A stretch of 64,000 bases of DNA from Neobacillus ginsengisoli (GCF_030813055.1 NZ_JAUSTW010000005.1:186001-250000); one strand, 5' to 3'. Counted from the first letter of the stretch, positions 34,838 through 44,040 are shown. Notes: a model not told the origin generated them from the sequence alone. Numbers and translations: made by a program.

Positions 34838-34873
34838 AAAATAAGAGGACGAAACTCATTCCGTTTCGCCCCC
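34838..34873 (-). terminator. terminator-like hairpin downstream of the small ORF
   Basis: GGCGAAAC and GTTTCGTCC pair around ggaatga on the minus strand, followed by TCTTATTTTTTG. It would end the ytcJ-like gene and the small ORF at 34906. Confidence 0.65.
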
Positions 34874-34905
34874 TTAAAAAACAATTTAACTACCAGGTTA
34901 AGGTT

Positions 34906-35022
34906 TCACAATAGGTTTTCATGATTAAGAAACTGTCCGATAAATTCATAGACGGACTTGTCCGGATTCCAGTTACCCTTTACAGGAAAAACAAAAAATG
35001 GATGGCGCTTAGCGCCATCCAA
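34906..35022 (-). CDS. possible small protein after the YtcJ-like gene
   Basis: 38 residues from TTG 35022: MDGAKRHPFFVFPVK, then GNWNPDKSVYEFIGQFLNHE and NLL. AAAGGA lies 8 nt upstream, inside the last codons of the amidohydrolase gene, and a terminator-like hairpin follows the stop. The composition looks protein-like. Against it, the first codons coincide with a strong hairpin (35000-35020). Family unknown. Confidence 0.4.
   Translation of the reverse strand: MDGAKRHPFFVFPVKGNWNPDKSVYEFIGQFLNHENLL
35000..35020 (-). terminator. hairpin just after the YtcJ-like gene
   Basis: GGATGGCGC and GCGCCATCC are perfect 9-bp arms with a 3-nt loop; on the minus strand ATTTTTTG follows. A good terminator, but it may overlap the start of the small ORF at 35022. 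Confidence 0.8.
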
Positions 35023-35027
35023 AATCT

Positions 35028-36623
35028 TTATCCTTTTTGGATTTTTCCATCAATGATGGTCATGACAATCTCCGTTTGTAATAGTTCATCAGGGTCTTCC
35101 AGAGACAAAATATTTTTAGAAAACACCGTCATATCAGCTAATTTACCTCTGGTGATTGTTCCTTTTAGGTGCCCTTCGTTTGTAGCATAGGCGCCGCCAA
35201 TCGTAAACAACTTTAGGGCTTCCAACATCGATAATTTCTCTTTTTCATTCCAACCTTCATGTGATTGGCCAGGTGCTCTACGCGTAACAGCTGCGTGAAT
35301 ACCGAGCAACGGATCAACTGGTTCCACTGGGGCATCAGATCCACCCGCACATAAAACACCTGACGAGAGCAAGGTTTTCCATGCATATAAATTATTTTCT
35401 CGCTTCTCCCCTAGTCTTTCTTTTACCCATGGATAGTCCCCTACCACAAATCGTGGCTGGATGTCGGCAATTCGGCTAGGAGAAACCATGCGCTTAATTA
35501 AATCCTCTCGAAGCACGGAAACATGGATTAATCGATCTCGATGTTTAGAAGGTTGGAATCGGTCCAGGACATCTAAGACATTTTCCAAAGACCGATCGCC
35601 AATTGTATGTACAGCAATAGGTAAACCATGGTCTCTAACATTATTTACAATCTCTAACAATGCTTCTTGGCTATGCATGGCTTCCCCGTATTGGTTCGGT
35701 TCATCAGCATACGGTTCTGATAACAGCGCGGTTCTTCTTCCTAACGCTCCATCGGCAAAAATTTTAATTGCGCCAATTTGTAATTTTTCATTTCCGTATC
35801 CGGCATACATTCCTTTTTCCTTCAATTCTTTTAGGAAGGGATAATCAATAAGAAGATTGCAGCGCAGCCCTAGTTGTTCTTGATTTATTAATTCATCATA
35901 CATCCTATAGGTTTGCCCCAGCCCGCCCAAATAAGCGGGATCATTGGAATGGACACTCGTAAGCCCCTTTTTAACAGCAAATTTCATTGCTTGGTCCAAA
36001 CCTCTCTTTAACTCTTCATATGTTTTCTCCGGTATGTATCTTGTAATAAGCTGTGAAGCTGATTCCAGAAGGAGTCCAGTTGGTTTTCTCGTTAATGGAT
36101 CAACAACGACCCTCCCCCCCTTCGGAACTTCAATTGCTGGATGGTAATGCGCCAGTTCAAGCGCTTTGCTATTCACTAAAAATGCGTGATGACATATCCT
36201 TTTTAAATAAATGGGACAATGTGGTGCGACATAATCCAATTCCTCGATCGTTGGGATGATACCATCCTCAAAGAGATTTTCATCCCAGCCCATACCAATC
36301 AGCCAGTTACCTGGATGAATCGTACCCGCTCTCACTTTTATTTTTTCAAGCATTTCATTTTTTGATTTAACTCCCGTTAGATCCAGATCTAAAAAATTGA
36401 AAGCAACACCTGAAAGATGCAGGTGACTATCAATTAGCCCGGGAGTTACCATCTTTCCTTGTAAATCAATAATGTCAGACCCAAATCTCCCCCATTGCAG
36501 GACCATGTCATTATGTGATCCAACATCAAGAATTCTTCCGTTCTCCACTACCACCGTCTGAGCCTGGGTATAGTTTTCATCTAATGTGTAAATGAATCCG
36601 TTTGTATAGATCGTTTTTGACAC
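35028..36623 (-). CDS. YtcJ-type amidohydrolase
   Basis: 531 residues, metal-dependent amidohydrolase (composite domain plus TIM barrel). Metal-binding motifs: GLIDSHLHLSG near residue 62-72, KIFADGALG near 288, AVHTIGDRSLE near 335-345, HVSVLRED, and CAGGSDAPVEPVDPLLG near 431. Members hydrolyse amides or deaminate ring compounds; the exact substrate is unknown. Monocistronic apart from the small ORF downstream. Confidence 0.9.
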   Translation of the reverse strand: MSKTIYTNGFIYTLDENYTQAQTVVVENGRILDVGSHNDMVLQWGRFGSDIIDLQGKMVTPGLIDSHLHLSGVAFNFLDLDLTGVKSKNEMLEKIKVRAGTIHPGNWLIGMGWDENLFEDGIIPTIEELDYVAPHCPIYLKRICHHAFLVNSKALELAHYHPAIEVPKGGRVVVDPLTRKPTGLLLESASQLITRYIPEKTYEELKRGLDQAMKFAVKKGLTSVHSNDPAYLGGLGQTYRMYDELINQEQLGLRCNLLIDYPFLKELKEKGMYAGYGNEKLQIGAIKIFADGALGRRTALLSEPYADEPNQYGEAMHSQEALLEIVNNVRDHGLPIAVHTIGDRSLENVLDVLDRFQPSKHRDRLIHVSVLREDLIKRMVSPSRIADIQPRFVVGDYPWVKERLGEKRENNLYAWKTLLSSGVLCAGGSDAPVEPVDPLLGIHAAVTRRAPGQSHEGWNEKEKLSMLEALKLFTIGGAYATNEGHLKGTITRGKLADMTVFSKNILSLEDPDELLQTEIVMTIIDGKIQKG

Positions 36624-36733
36624 ATAAACCCCTCCAGAAAAAATGATTTATTATAAAAGAAGTGAATCTTTTTCTAAAAGAAATGAAGAAGTAAAATTTA
36701 GAGGAGATAAATCTTCTGATTAATGGTAAGAAA

Positions 36734-36770
36734 CAAGCAGTCGGATAGTGACACGACTGCTTGTATTCTT
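36734..36770. terminator. hairpin upstream of the amidohydrolase gene
   Basis: CAAGCAGTCG and CGACTGCTTG are perfect 10-bp arms with a 10-nt loop, followed by TATTCTT. No obvious gene on the plus strand ends here; it may insulate the divergent genes. Confidence 0.5.
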
Positions 36771-36886
36771 CCATATAATGATCCATTTTAATAATGTTGG
36801 GTTTAAAAAAAGTTGCTTTCATCTTCATTAACTGTCATGCTAAAGGAGAAACTAGACAAAATAGAAAAAACATAAAGGTGACTAAC

Positions 36887-37285
36887 ATGATTGAGATCAA
36901 GACTTCAACACTTAGCGATGGAGAGTTAAATAGAGGAGTATTTGCGACGCGTGATATCGCAAAAGGTGAGCTTATCCACGAAGCGCCTGTCCTTCCCTAC
37001 CCCAACAGGGAGCATGAACACATTGAAAAAACGCTTCTTGCTGATTACGCATTTGAATACGGAAAGAACCATTCTGCCATCCTTTTAGGGTACGGTATGC
37101 TATTTAATCATTCGTATAAGCCTAATGCCCATTATGATATTAATTTTAATAATCATACATTTGAGTTTTATGCTTACACGGATATTAAGGCCGGAGACGA
37201 AATATTAATCAACTATAATGGCGATGTGGATGATGATGAACCACTTTGGTTTGATAAAGAAAAAAATGATAATGGTGAAGAATAA
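36887..37285 (+). CDS. SET-domain protein (putative protein-lysine methyltransferase)
   Basis: 132 residues, a stand-alone SET domain: GVFATRDIAKGELIHEAPVL near residue 17-36, LGYGMLFNHSYKPNAHYD near 67-84 (the NH.. motif that binds S-adenosylmethionine), and AGDEILINYNGD near 107-118. A related B. anthracis protein methylates histone H1 in vitro. The substrate here is unknown; a ribosomal or other bacterial protein is possible. Start ATG 36887 with AAAGGTG upstream. Confidence 0.85.
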   Translation: MIEIKTSTLSDGELNRGVFATRDIAKGELIHEAPVLPYPNREHEHIEKTLLADYAFEYGKNHSAILLGYGMLFNHSYKPNAHYDINFNNHTFEFYAYTDIKAGDEILINYNGDVDDDEPLWFDKEKNDNGEE

Positions 37286-37307
37286 GTGAAATAAGTTTTC
37301 TAGGGTG

Positions 37308-37334
37308 AAAAAAGCACTCAGCTGAGTGCTTTTT
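37308..37334. terminator. bidirectional terminator
   Basis: AAAAAAGCACTCA and its exact complement TGAGTGCTTTTTT form a loop-free palindrome region between convergent genes. Confidence 0.9.
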
Positions 37335-37344
37335 TTATCTATCG

Positions 37345-37695
37345 TTAGTATCGACCATATGCCACAAAGAGGGCTAATAGTAAAAAAATGATATTCATCA
37401 ATATTGCTTTACTTTCCTTGCGCTTTGCATGAAATATTGCAGCAAAAATCATGACTAATGCGATTCCCAGAGCAGCAATTGGGATTAATAATTTCCAAAT
37501 CCCAAAAATCCCCGGTGCAATTAATCCTATTCCGCCTAGCAGCTCAGCAACACCGATAAAAACGACCAATCCCTTTGAAGTATCCTCTACCCAAGGCAGA
37601 CTTGCCAGGGCTTTATCATACTGAACTTTTGTTGATCCAAACGCAATAAAGGCTAGACCTAAAACCAGCTGAACAATCCATAAGGCAATATTCAT
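37345..37695 (-). CDS. DoxX-family membrane protein
   Basis: 116 residues with four TM helices: LGLAFIAFGSTKV at the first, then AELLGGIGLIAPGIFGIW, typical of DoxX-like proteins. Family members sit with quinone or stress functions; no clear role here. GGGAG precedes the ATG. Upstream (37696-38027) no convincing gene is seen. Confidence 0.85.
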   Translation of the reverse strand: MNIALWIVQLVLGLAFIAFGSTKVQYDKALASLPWVEDTSKGLVVFIGVAELLGGIGLIAPGIFGIWKLLIPIAALGIALVMIFAAIFHAKRKESKAILMNIIFLLLALFVAYGRY

Positions 37696-38027
37696 TGAAA
37701 TACACTCCCTTTAAAGTGTTTTTTTCTATTTCTTTTGCCCGAAAAATAAATCCCGCCAAAATGAAAAGTATCAATGGAATCATTGCAAACACAAAACCTT
37801 GACCGAGTGTAAGGTAAAGCAATACATTTTTGGTTCACACAAAATTCTAGGGCTAAAATCTAAACAAAACCTTTATACTGCGTAGTACCTTACCTTAAAA
37901 TTGCCCCGCCTTTGTTTCAAAAATGCTCGTATTGTTATATATTCAACAAGCTTTAACTTCATTACTATGCTTATTCGCAACTTTAGGTAGCTATCCGCAA
38001 CACGATTTCACTTATTATAAGGTAAAG

Positions 38028-38065
38028 AAAAAATCCCTGGATCGTTTTGGATTCAGGGATTTTTT
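38028..38065. terminator. terminator after ilvA
   Basis: AAAAAATCCCTG and CAGGGATTTTTT pair around a 14-nt loop, with T-runs on both strands. Confidence 0.9.
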
Positions 38066-38096
38066 GATTAGGGGCATTCTTCTTTTTTTGAAATTT

Positions 38097-39371
38097 CTAT
38101 ACCAGCATCTGAAACAGCGTACTATCCTTATTTACTTCCCGGTATAAAAATCCTTTTGCTTTGATTCGCTCAATCAATGGAAGGTAATCTTCTTTATCTT
38201 TTAGCTCAATCCCAACCAAAGCCGGTCCTCTTTCACGATTATTTTTCTTCGTATATTCAAAATGGCTAATGTCATCATTTGGTCCGAGAACATTGTCCAA
38301 AAACTCGCGTAATGCTCCCGGGCGCTGAGGAAATTGAACGATAAAATAATGTTGCAATCCCTCATAGATCATCGAGCGTTCTTTGATTTCCTGCATCCGG
38401 CCGATGTCATTGTTCCCGCCGCTGACGATACAGACCACTGTTTTGCCCTTGATTTCTTCGGCATATGTATCCAATGCAGCAATCGACAGGGCACCAGTCG
38501 GTTCAACGACAATGGCATTTTCATTGTATAAAGACAATAGGGTCGTACAGACTTTGCCTTCTGGTACAACTACAATATCATCGACAAGATTTTTACAAAT
38601 GGTAAAGGTTTTCGTGCCGACCGTTTTTACCGCTGCCCCATCGACAAACGAGTCAATATCCACTAGAGAAGTCACTTCTCCCTTCGAAATCGATTCTTTC
38701 ATCCCCGGTGCCCCAAGCGGCTCTACTCCAATTAGCTTCGTTGACGGGGAAACATGTTTCATATAGGTACCGACACCTGAAACGAGTCCGCCTCCGCCAA
38801 TTGCCGCAAAGAGATAATCGATGTGTTCCTCGCAATCATTGAGAAGCTCAACGGCAACGGTACCTTGCCCGGCAATTACATCACGGTCATCAAAAGGATG
38901 AATAAAGGCACGATTTTCCGCTATACTGCATTCCACCGCTTTTTCATAAGCATCGTCAAACGTATCGCCCACTAAAACAATTTCGACATTTTCCTTACCC
39001 CAAAATTTAACCGAATTGACTTTTTGTTTCGGTGTAGTATTCGGCATATAAATCTTCCCATTGATATTGAGGATGTGGCAGGAGTAGGCGACCCCTTGCG
39101 CATGATTCCCCGCACTTGCACAAATAATTCCGTTTTTTAATTCTTCCTCACTGAGCTTCTTGATACGATTATAGGCTCCGCGAATTTTAAATGAACGAAC
39201 ACTCTGTAAATCCTCCCGCTTTAAATAAATATGCGCGCCATAGCGTTCGGACAATAAATGATTGTATTGCAGAGGTGTTGGAGAAATAACATCCTTAATG
39301 GTGTGGCTTGCAATAATAATATCCTCTACCGTTACGGCCTTTTCCTTGTTATCAACTTGTTGATTCATCAT
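38097..39371 (-). CDS. ilvA: threonine deaminase IlvA
   Basis: 424 residues. PLP-dependent fold with SVRSFKIRGAYNRI (Lys of the Schiff base, near residue 62), CASAGNHAQGVAYSC near 84-98, GGGGLVSG near 192, CIVSGGNND near 315, then a C-terminal ACT-like regulatory domain (YFIVQFPQRPGALREFLD). It converts threonine to 2-oxobutanoate, first step of isoleucine synthesis, with feedback control. GGAGGG before the tandem ATG. Controlled by an upstream T-box; a cre-like site lies further up. Confidence 0.96.
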   Translation of the reverse strand: MMNQQVDNKEKAVTVEDIIIASHTIKDVISPTPLQYNHLLSERYGAHIYLKREDLQSVRSFKIRGAYNRIKKLSEEELKNGIICASAGNHAQGVAYSCHILNINGKIYMPNTTPKQKVNSVKFWGKENVEIVLVGDTFDDAYEKAVECSIAENRAFIHPFDDRDVIAGQGTVAVELLNDCEEHIDYLFAAIGGGGLVSGVGTYMKHVSPSTKLIGVEPLGAPGMKESISKGEVTSLVDIDSFVDGAAVKTVGTKTFTICKNLVDDIVVVPEGKVCTTLLSLYNENAIVVEPTGALSIAALDTYAEEIKGKTVVCIVSGGNNDIGRMQEIKERSMIYEGLQHYFIVQFPQRPGALREFLDNVLGPNDDISHFEYTKKNNRERGPALVGIELKDKEDYLPLIERIKAKGFLYREVNKDSTLFQMLV

Positions 39372-39440
39372 GTGTTCCCTCCAAATTGGAAATATGCTGT
39401 TTAAATTGTTTTCATGAGTTCCTATCGATTTTTATACAAC

Positions 39441-39475
39441 AAAAAACCCGCCCCCATAATGTATAGGGACGAGTT
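39441..39475 (-). terminator. T-box-controlled terminator before ilvA
   Basis: On the minus strand AACTCGTCCC pairs with GGGGGCGGGTT, then TTTTTT. The competing antiterminator uses the T-box sequence just upstream. Confidence 0.88.
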
Positions 39476-39722
39476 AACTCGCGATACCACCCTACTTCCG
39501 CAGCAAAACACCAAACTACAGCTGCGGCTCTCGATCAACGTACAATAATACGTGTTCCATTATAACGGCGGACTGTTCCGGCATAGCTTACTTTCACTTT
39601 TCAGCTAAGCATCTCAGAGATGATTTTCAGATATGTCCTGCCATCGACTTCCACCATTTGTCGACTCTCTGGAGAACAAGGGGCAAATCCTACTCTTCTC
39701 TTCATAGACTCATGTTAAATTA
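39476..39722 (-). promoter_or_regulatory. T-box riboswitch, isoleucine type
   Basis: The minus strand carries the T-box AGGGTGGTATCGCG (39480-39493) and a stem I with an AGAGAG/GATG region upstream. The likely specifier is ATC (Ile) near 39622-39624, followed by ATCTCTGAG. It binds uncharged tRNA-Ile and lets transcription pass the terminator, so ilvA is made when isoleucine is short. Confidence 0.93.
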
Positions 39723-39728
39723 TTAATA

Positions 39729-39757
39729 AGGGTACCACTGGAAAAGGACTACGTCAA
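39729..39757 (-). promoter_or_regulatory. SigA promoter of the ilvA leader
   Basis: On the minus strand TTGACG, 17 bp, TACCCT; transcription would begin about 39722, at the start of the T-box leader. Confidence 0.7.
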
Positions 39758-39790
39758 TATTTTTTGACTATTTTTATTATTTTGTTAATT

Positions 39791-39804
39791 TAAAAGCGCT
39801 TACA
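39791..39804. promoter_or_regulatory. candidate CcpA cre site
   Basis: TAAAAGCGCTTACA matches TGAAAGCGCTTTCA at 12 of 14 positions. It lies about 35 bp upstream of the ilvA promoter, where CcpA could activate. Confidence 0.45.
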
Positions 39805-39830
39805 AATCCAAAAACTTACATCTGAAAGAA

Positions 39831-39858
39831 TAAAGGAGCCCTCACTGGGACTCCTTTA
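39831..39858 (-). terminator. terminator of the second GerP-like cluster
   Basis: AAAGGAG and CTCCTTT with internal pairs form a stem; on the minus strand TTTATTCTTT follows. Confidence 0.7.
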
Positions 39859-39901
39859 CTCTTTATGTTTCACTTTATTTTTTGTAATCTTTATTTTTAA
39901 T

Positions 39902-40060
39902 TCATTTTTGTAATTCTAAAGGTAAACCAAGAGGCACATTGTAAGGACTTGTTTCAATAGAAGCAGTTTTAACCTTTATTAGATTAACGTTTTTTCCTGC
40001 GTTAAATACACCGGTTTGGTTATAAGTAATCGTTATCATAGGTAAATTTAAATTAATCAT
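39902..40060 (-). CDS. small GerPB-like spore protein
   Basis: 52 residues, MINLNLPMITITYNQTGVFN then AGKNVNLIKVKTASIET. The pattern (short beta strands, VFNAG.N) resembles GerPB/GerPE-type proteins. AAAGGA in the last codons of the preceding gene serves as ribosome site, so it is translationally linked to it. Last gene of a four-gene cluster. Coding call is moderate, family call weak. Confidence 0.55.
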   Translation of the reverse strand: MINLNLPMITITYNQTGVFNAGKNVNLIKVKTASIETSPYNVPLGLPLELQK

Positions 40061-40065
40061 AAAGA

Positions 40066-40287
40066 TTATAATCCTTTGATAATCGATGATGGATTCTCAA
40101 TTACATCCGGATCAATGATAGATGTTACGGGGGTGTTAAGACAGAAATCGCCGTTATTTAACGCACCGGTTTGAAACTTTTGATTAAAAGCAGGAGCATT
40201 TAGAATTCCCCCAAGACCTGCAATATTGAAGGAACCCCCATGCTGGACAGTTGTGACCTTAATGGCGCCAATAAAGATTGGCAACAT
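40066..40287 (-). CDS. GerPA/GerPF-type spore protein
   Basis: 73 residues: MLPIFIGAIKVTTVQHGGSF, then ALNNGDFCLN and the signature DPDVIENPSS. AGGAGG lies 6 nt before ATG 40287; a much longer frame from 40476 is a read-out of the neighbouring gene's strand. Third gene of the cluster; spore inner coat predicted. Confidence 0.85.
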   Translation of the reverse strand: MLPIFIGAIKVTTVQHGGSFNIAGLGGILNAPAFNQKFQTGALNNGDFCLNTPVTSIIDPDVIENPSSIIKGL

Positions 40288-40297
40288 ATTACACCTC

Positions 40298-40510
40298 CTA
40301 ATAGTAACCATTTGTATAGGCTGGAAAATCGATAACATCAGGATCATAAATTGGGTTGTAAGTAACCATTGAATTACCGTCGCCGTTATTTTGCGTACCA
40401 ATCTGGTTTTGGGTGTGGGTAATAGGATTAATGTGGAAGGTCGTACCGATATTAATCCCTCCGCCACCTGCAACATAATTAACCTTTAGCAAACCAATAT
40501 TAATATTCAT
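40298..40510 (-). CDS. GerPA/GerPF-type spore protein
   Basis: 70 residues: INIGLLKVNYVAGGGGINIG, GTQNNGDGNS and YDPDVIDFPA at the end, all family features. Its start overlaps the end of the upstream gene by 11 nt, so translation is probably coupled. Second gene of the cluster. Confidence 0.82.
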   Translation of the reverse strand: MNINIGLLKVNYVAGGGGINIGTTFHINPITHTQNQIGTQNNGDGNSMVTYNPIYDPDVIDFPAYTNGYY

Positions 40511-40739
40511 CGTTCGATGGTTTTAGTCCACTTGAGTCTAAAGGAATCGCTGCCTGCGGGAGTTTTGCGTTTTCTAATTGTTTTATATCGTCAACTGGAA
40601 ATTTTTCATCTCCAAAAACAATGGTATCCCCATGTGATTCTCCATATTTATTTAACGTCATTCCGACATTCACTGTTCCATTTAAGGCTATAATTTTAAA
40701 GTTGTTAATGTTACAAATTAAATTTCTGACTAAAGCCAT
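40500..40739 (-). CDS. GerP-cluster protein (GerPD/GerPE-like)
   Basis: 79 residues. LICNINNFKIIALNGTVNVG, then a region of ordinary composition with KFPVDDIKQLENA. The beta-rich start and place at the head of a GerP-like operon suggest a GerPD- or GerPE-type role, though motifs are weak. AGGAGG lies 6 nt before ATG 40739; a SigK-like promoter is close upstream. Confidence 0.6.
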   Translation of the reverse strand: MALVRNLICNINNFKIIALNGTVNVGMTLNKYGESHGDTIVFGDEKFPVDDIKQLENAKLPQAAIPLDSSGLKPSNDEY

Positions 40740-40767
40740 TCCACACCTCCTGAATGCCTGACTGCTA

Positions 40768-40795
40768 TAGAATATGACTAAATGGAATTAATTGT
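40768..40795 (-). promoter_or_regulatory. candidate SigK promoter of the GerP-like cluster
   Basis: The minus strand reads AC (40795-40794), a 17-bp spacer and CATATTCTA (40776-40768), a full match to the SigK -10 pattern CATANNNTA, 28 bp before the start of the first gene. Confidence 0.55.
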
Positions 40796-40911
40796 GTTTT
40801 ATTTCCCTTATTTATATTTGGTAAATACTTTCCTATAAGAATATTTTTTCTTTAAAGTTGCAAAAAGCAAATATAAATGGCTTTTAAAAATGGAAACTTA
40901 TTGCACATTGC

Positions 40912-41772
40912 TTAAATGATTCCACTTCTCGACCAAAGCAGCTCACAGGATTCACGGTAGTAGGTATGAAGCTGTTGTACAAACAGACCATTTTTACCGG
41001 GCATTTGAAGATCTTCAAATTGTGAAATCGGTACGATTTCTTGAATGGAATTCGTGACAAACATTTCTTCCGCGGAAGCAGCATCCTGATATCGGTAAAA
41101 GCCCTCAACAATCCTCATCCGATTACGTTTTGCTAGTTGGATAATAAACTGGCGGGTAATACCATTTAAAATGCCAGTACTAAGCGCAGGTGTATACAAG
41201 GTGTTGCCTTGTTTCCAAAAAATATTGGAGACAATCCCTTCTGCGATAAACCCTTCTTCTGTTAAAAAAATACCTTCTAAGCCTGTAGCGTCCCCAATCT
41301 CTCTTTTGGCTAACATATTATTCATATAATGATGTGACTTTAGGCGATCCAAGCCCTCGGGAGTGTTTCGTTTCAGCTTTAGGATGACTGCTTTTTTTTC
41401 GGTCATTTCTTTCGTTGCCGGCAGTGATTTAGCGAATATGACAATGTTGGGTTCCATGTACGGTGCTACCTGCAACCCAACCTCTCCTATTCCCGCAGAT
41501 ACATTAAACCGGATATAAGCATTTGTTAACTTGTTTGCCTCTAATAATTGCTGCAGTACCTTATTTGTTTTCTCTCGATGAAATTGCTTCTTAATATTCA
41601 AAACTTCCAACCCGGCGTTTAGCCTCTCTAAATGGTCATCTAGTAAGAAGGGATGCCGTTTATACACTCGAAACGTTTCAAAAAGTCCCATCCCATATAA
41701 GTAACCATGATCGAAGGGAGATATTCTAGCTTCATCTTTATTTACGATTTGACCATTGATGTATAGATACAT
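40912..41772 (-). CDS. pabC: aminodeoxychorismate lyase PabC
   Basis: 286 residues, fold-type IV PLP enzyme: SPFDHGYLYGMGLFETFRVY near residue 18-37, LKSHHYMNNMLAKRE (Schiff-base Lys) near 145-159, GFIAEGIVSNIFW near 174, FVTNSIQEIVPI near 243. It releases p-aminobenzoate from aminodeoxychorismate. One nt after pabA, so it is in the pabB-pabA-pabC operon. Confidence 0.94.
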   Translation of the reverse strand: MYLYINGQIVNKDEARISPFDHGYLYGMGLFETFRVYKRHPFLLDDHLERLNAGLEVLNIKKQFHREKTNKVLQQLLEANKLTNAYIRFNVSAGIGEVGLQVAPYMEPNIVIFAKSLPATKEMTEKKAVILKLKRNTPEGLDRLKSHHYMNNMLAKREIGDATGLEGIFLTEEGFIAEGIVSNIFWKQGNTLYTPALSTGILNGITRQFIIQLAKRNRMRIVEGFYRYQDAASAEEMFVTNSIQEIVPISQFEDLQMPGKNGLFVQQLHTYYRESCELLWSRSGII

Positions 41773-41773
41773 A

Positions 41774-42379
41774 TTAAGAACCCTTTAGCTCTAGTTTTTT
41801 TTCTGAAAAATTTTCATAATGGTGAACGAAATTTCGTAAAAGCTCTTTTCCGGCGATAGTCATAATCGATTCCGGGTGAAATTGAACTCCTTCGATCGGC
41901 AGTTCTTTATGACGGATGGCCATAATTTCTCCTTCTTCCGTCCAGGCAGAAATTTCAAAGCAATCAGGCAGTGTTTCCTTCTTTACGATTAAGGAGTGAT
42001 ACCTTGTAGCTGGAAAGGGATTTGGGAGATTTTCGAAAATCGTTTTCCCATCATGAAACATATCTGATGTTTTCCCGTGCATTAACTTCTCGGCTTGAAC
42101 AACTTCTCCCTCAAAGGCTTGCGCAATCGATTGGTGACCAAGACACACACCAAAGATCGGAATTTCACCTGCAAATGCCTTAATCGCCTCAAGGCTAATG
42201 CCTGCTTCATTCGGGCTGCAAGGACCCGGCGATACCATTAAAAACTTGGGGCCAAGCCTTGATATTTCTTCAATGGTGGTTTCATTATTTCGCTTCACAA
42301 TTAAATCTTCCCCTAGTTCACCTAAATATTGAACTAAGTTAAAGGTAAAAGAATCATAATTATCAATCATGAAAATCAT
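41774..42379 (-). CDS. pabA: aminodeoxychorismate/anthranilate synthase glutaminase PabA
   Basis: 201 residues, class I glutamine amidotransferase: [20 protein letters not shown] at the start, [27 protein letters not shown] (nucleophile Cys near 80) and VQFHPESI (His/Glu near 170). It supplies ammonia to PabB and may also serve TrpE. The start ATG 42379 overlaps the pabB stop by 4 nt (ATGA). Confidence 0.95.
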   Translation of the reverse strand: MIFMIDNYDSFTFNLVQYLGELGEDLIVKRNNETTIEEISRLGPKFLMVSPGPCSPNEAGISLEAIKAFAGEIPIFGVCLGHQSIAQAFEGEVVQAEKLMHGKTSDMFHDGKTIFENLPNPFPATRYHSLIVKKETLPDCFEISAWTEEGEIMAIRHKELPIEGVQFHPESIMTIAGKELLRNFVHHYENFSEKKLELKGS

Positions 42380-43773
42380 CGCTTTTCCTCCGCCATTTCT
42401 TTTGCCTTCCATAATGCTGCCGCTTTTTTAAGTGACTCTTTATATTCATGCTTCGGATTGGAGTCGATGACAATACCTGCCCCTGCCTGAACATGTGCTT
42501 TTCCTTCCTTAATAAGCATGGTCCGAATCACAATATTTAATTCCAAATCACCGCTAAAATCAATCCAGCCGAGCGATCCTGTATAAATTCCCCTTTGTAC
42601 AGGCTCTAGCTCTTCGATTATTTCCATGGTTCGAACCTTTGGGGCTCCGGTAATTGTTCCGCCGGGGAATGTGGCGTTAATAATATCATAGCTCGTCTTA
42701 TTTTCCGCTAACTCTCCTCTTACATTGGAAACAATATGCATCACATGGGAATATTTTTCGATGACCATAAATTCATTGACTTCCACCGTCCCGTACGTAC
42801 AGACTCTTCCCAGATCATTTCGTTCTAAGTCAACGAGCATTACATGTTCGGCCCGTTCCTTTTCATTTTCAATCAATTCATTTGCTAGTTTTAAATCTTC
42901 AGCTTCGTCCTTCCCTCGCGAACGAGTGCCTGCAATCGGGCGGGTGCTTACTTCCATTCCGTTTTTTTTCACTAACAGCTCCGGAGAACCGCTCACTAAT
43001 TGAAAGTCCGGTGTGTGAAAATAGGCCATATAGGGAGAAGGATTTAATACTCTTAATTGTTCGTATACAGCAATCGCTTCCACTTGAATGGGCTTTGATT
43101 GCCGCACAGAGAGATTAACCTGAAACACATCCCCCTGGGCAATGTATTGTTGAACCTTTTTCACCGCATCAATAAATTGTTGTTCATTCATAGACACTTC
43201 TAAATCATCTTTTTTTATCGGTTGTGCTTTAATCGGTGTTAATTGAGAATGCTCTTCCATCCAGCATGTTTCCCATACCGAAACTCTCTCTTCTATAGCT
43301 TCATCCTTTTCATACAAAAATAAAAGCCATAAAACTTGTTTTTGATGATCAAATACAAACCATTCTTTAAAAATAAAGAAATATAATTCCGGGAGCAACA
43401 AATCATCATTTGCTAGTGCCGGGAGTTTTTCAATATAACGTGCATAATCATAACTTATGTATCCAATCGCCCCACCCTGAAAATCGGGAACGTCCTCAAG
43501 TTTCTCAACGTGATATTGCCCCATCCATTCTTTGAATAAGGATAGTGGATTTCCGTTGAGTATTTTAGTCCCATGATGATCTTGGATGGTTAATTGATTG
43601 TTTTTTCCAAATATAATCTTATCAGGCTGAAAAGCGGCAATGCTGTATCTTCCGCCTCTGCCGCTTTCTAGCAATACATGATGGCTGTATTCTTTAGAAA
43701 TACATAGGTATTGTGAAAAAAACTTCGAATTCTCAAAAGGGATTTTTTTACAATGTAGATGAAGCTGATTCAA
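42376..43773 (-). CDS. pabB: aminodeoxychorismate synthase component PabB
   Basis: 465 residues, chorismate-binding enzyme. Motifs: [17 protein letters not shown] near residue 100-116, GDVFQVNLS near 216, [18 protein letters not shown] near 275-292, [11 protein letters not shown] near 309, [12 protein letters not shown] near 365, and [11 protein letters not shown]. It aminates chorismate for folate synthesis. The start is TTG, preceded by AGGAGTG at good spacing. First gene of pabB-pabA-pabC; no sul/folB/folK follow as they do in B. subtilis. Confidence 0.95.
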   Translation of the reverse strand: MNQLHLHCKKIPFENSKFFSQYLCISKEYSHHVLLESGRGGRYSIAAFQPDKIIFGKNNQLTIQDHHGTKILNGNPLSLFKEWMGQYHVEKLEDVPDFQGGAIGYISYDYARYIEKLPALANDDLLLPELYFFIFKEWFVFDHQKQVLWLLFLYEKDEAIEERVSVWETCWMEEHSQLTPIKAQPIKKDDLEVSMNEQQFIDAVKKVQQYIAQGDVFQVNLSVRQSKPIQVEAIAVYEQLRVLNPSPYMAYFHTPDFQLVSGSPELLVKKNGMEVSTRPIAGTRSRGKDEAEDLKLANELIENEKERAEHVMLVDLERNDLGRVCTYGTVEVNEFMVIEKYSHVMHIVSNVRGELAENKTSYDIINATFPGGTITGAPKVRTMEIIEELEPVQRGIYTGSLGWIDFSGDLELNIVIRTMLIKEGKAHVQAGAGIVIDSNPKHEYKESLKKAAALWKAKEMAEEKR

Positions 43774-44019
43774 TGGCTGTCACTCCTATATCATTTATCT
43801 TTTTCATCATACATGAAGATTGTTCTTTTTTCATAGTGAAAATGCAAAACATTGCTGATGCTTGATGGTTACGAGTAAATTTGTATTAGCCAGGTCTTTA
43901 TTGGCTAATTAGAAAATAGGGACATGTAAAGCTATGACCTTCATTTTATTTACAAATTCAGACTGCTTTTTTATAAATTTATTTTAGCAAACCCTAATGT
44001 ATTTTCATATTTTTCTATT

Positions 44020-44040
44020 TTTTTGAAAACGCTGTATAAT
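44020..44040 (+). promoter_or_regulatory. possible promoter with cre-like overlap
   Basis: TGAAAACGCTGTATAATG contains TATAAT and a partial cre match (TGAAAACGCT) upstream of the RraA-like gene. The -35 is unclear. The rest of 43774-44019 shows nothing. Confidence 0.35.

Noticed and set aside
37616..37822. Minus-strand frame LYLTLGQGFVFAMIPLILFI upstream of and overlapping the DoxX gene
   Set aside because: A hydrophobic, protein-like segment, but it has only a TTG start without ribosome site, follows a stop directly and overlaps the DoxX start out of frame. Perhaps a relic; not enough to call.
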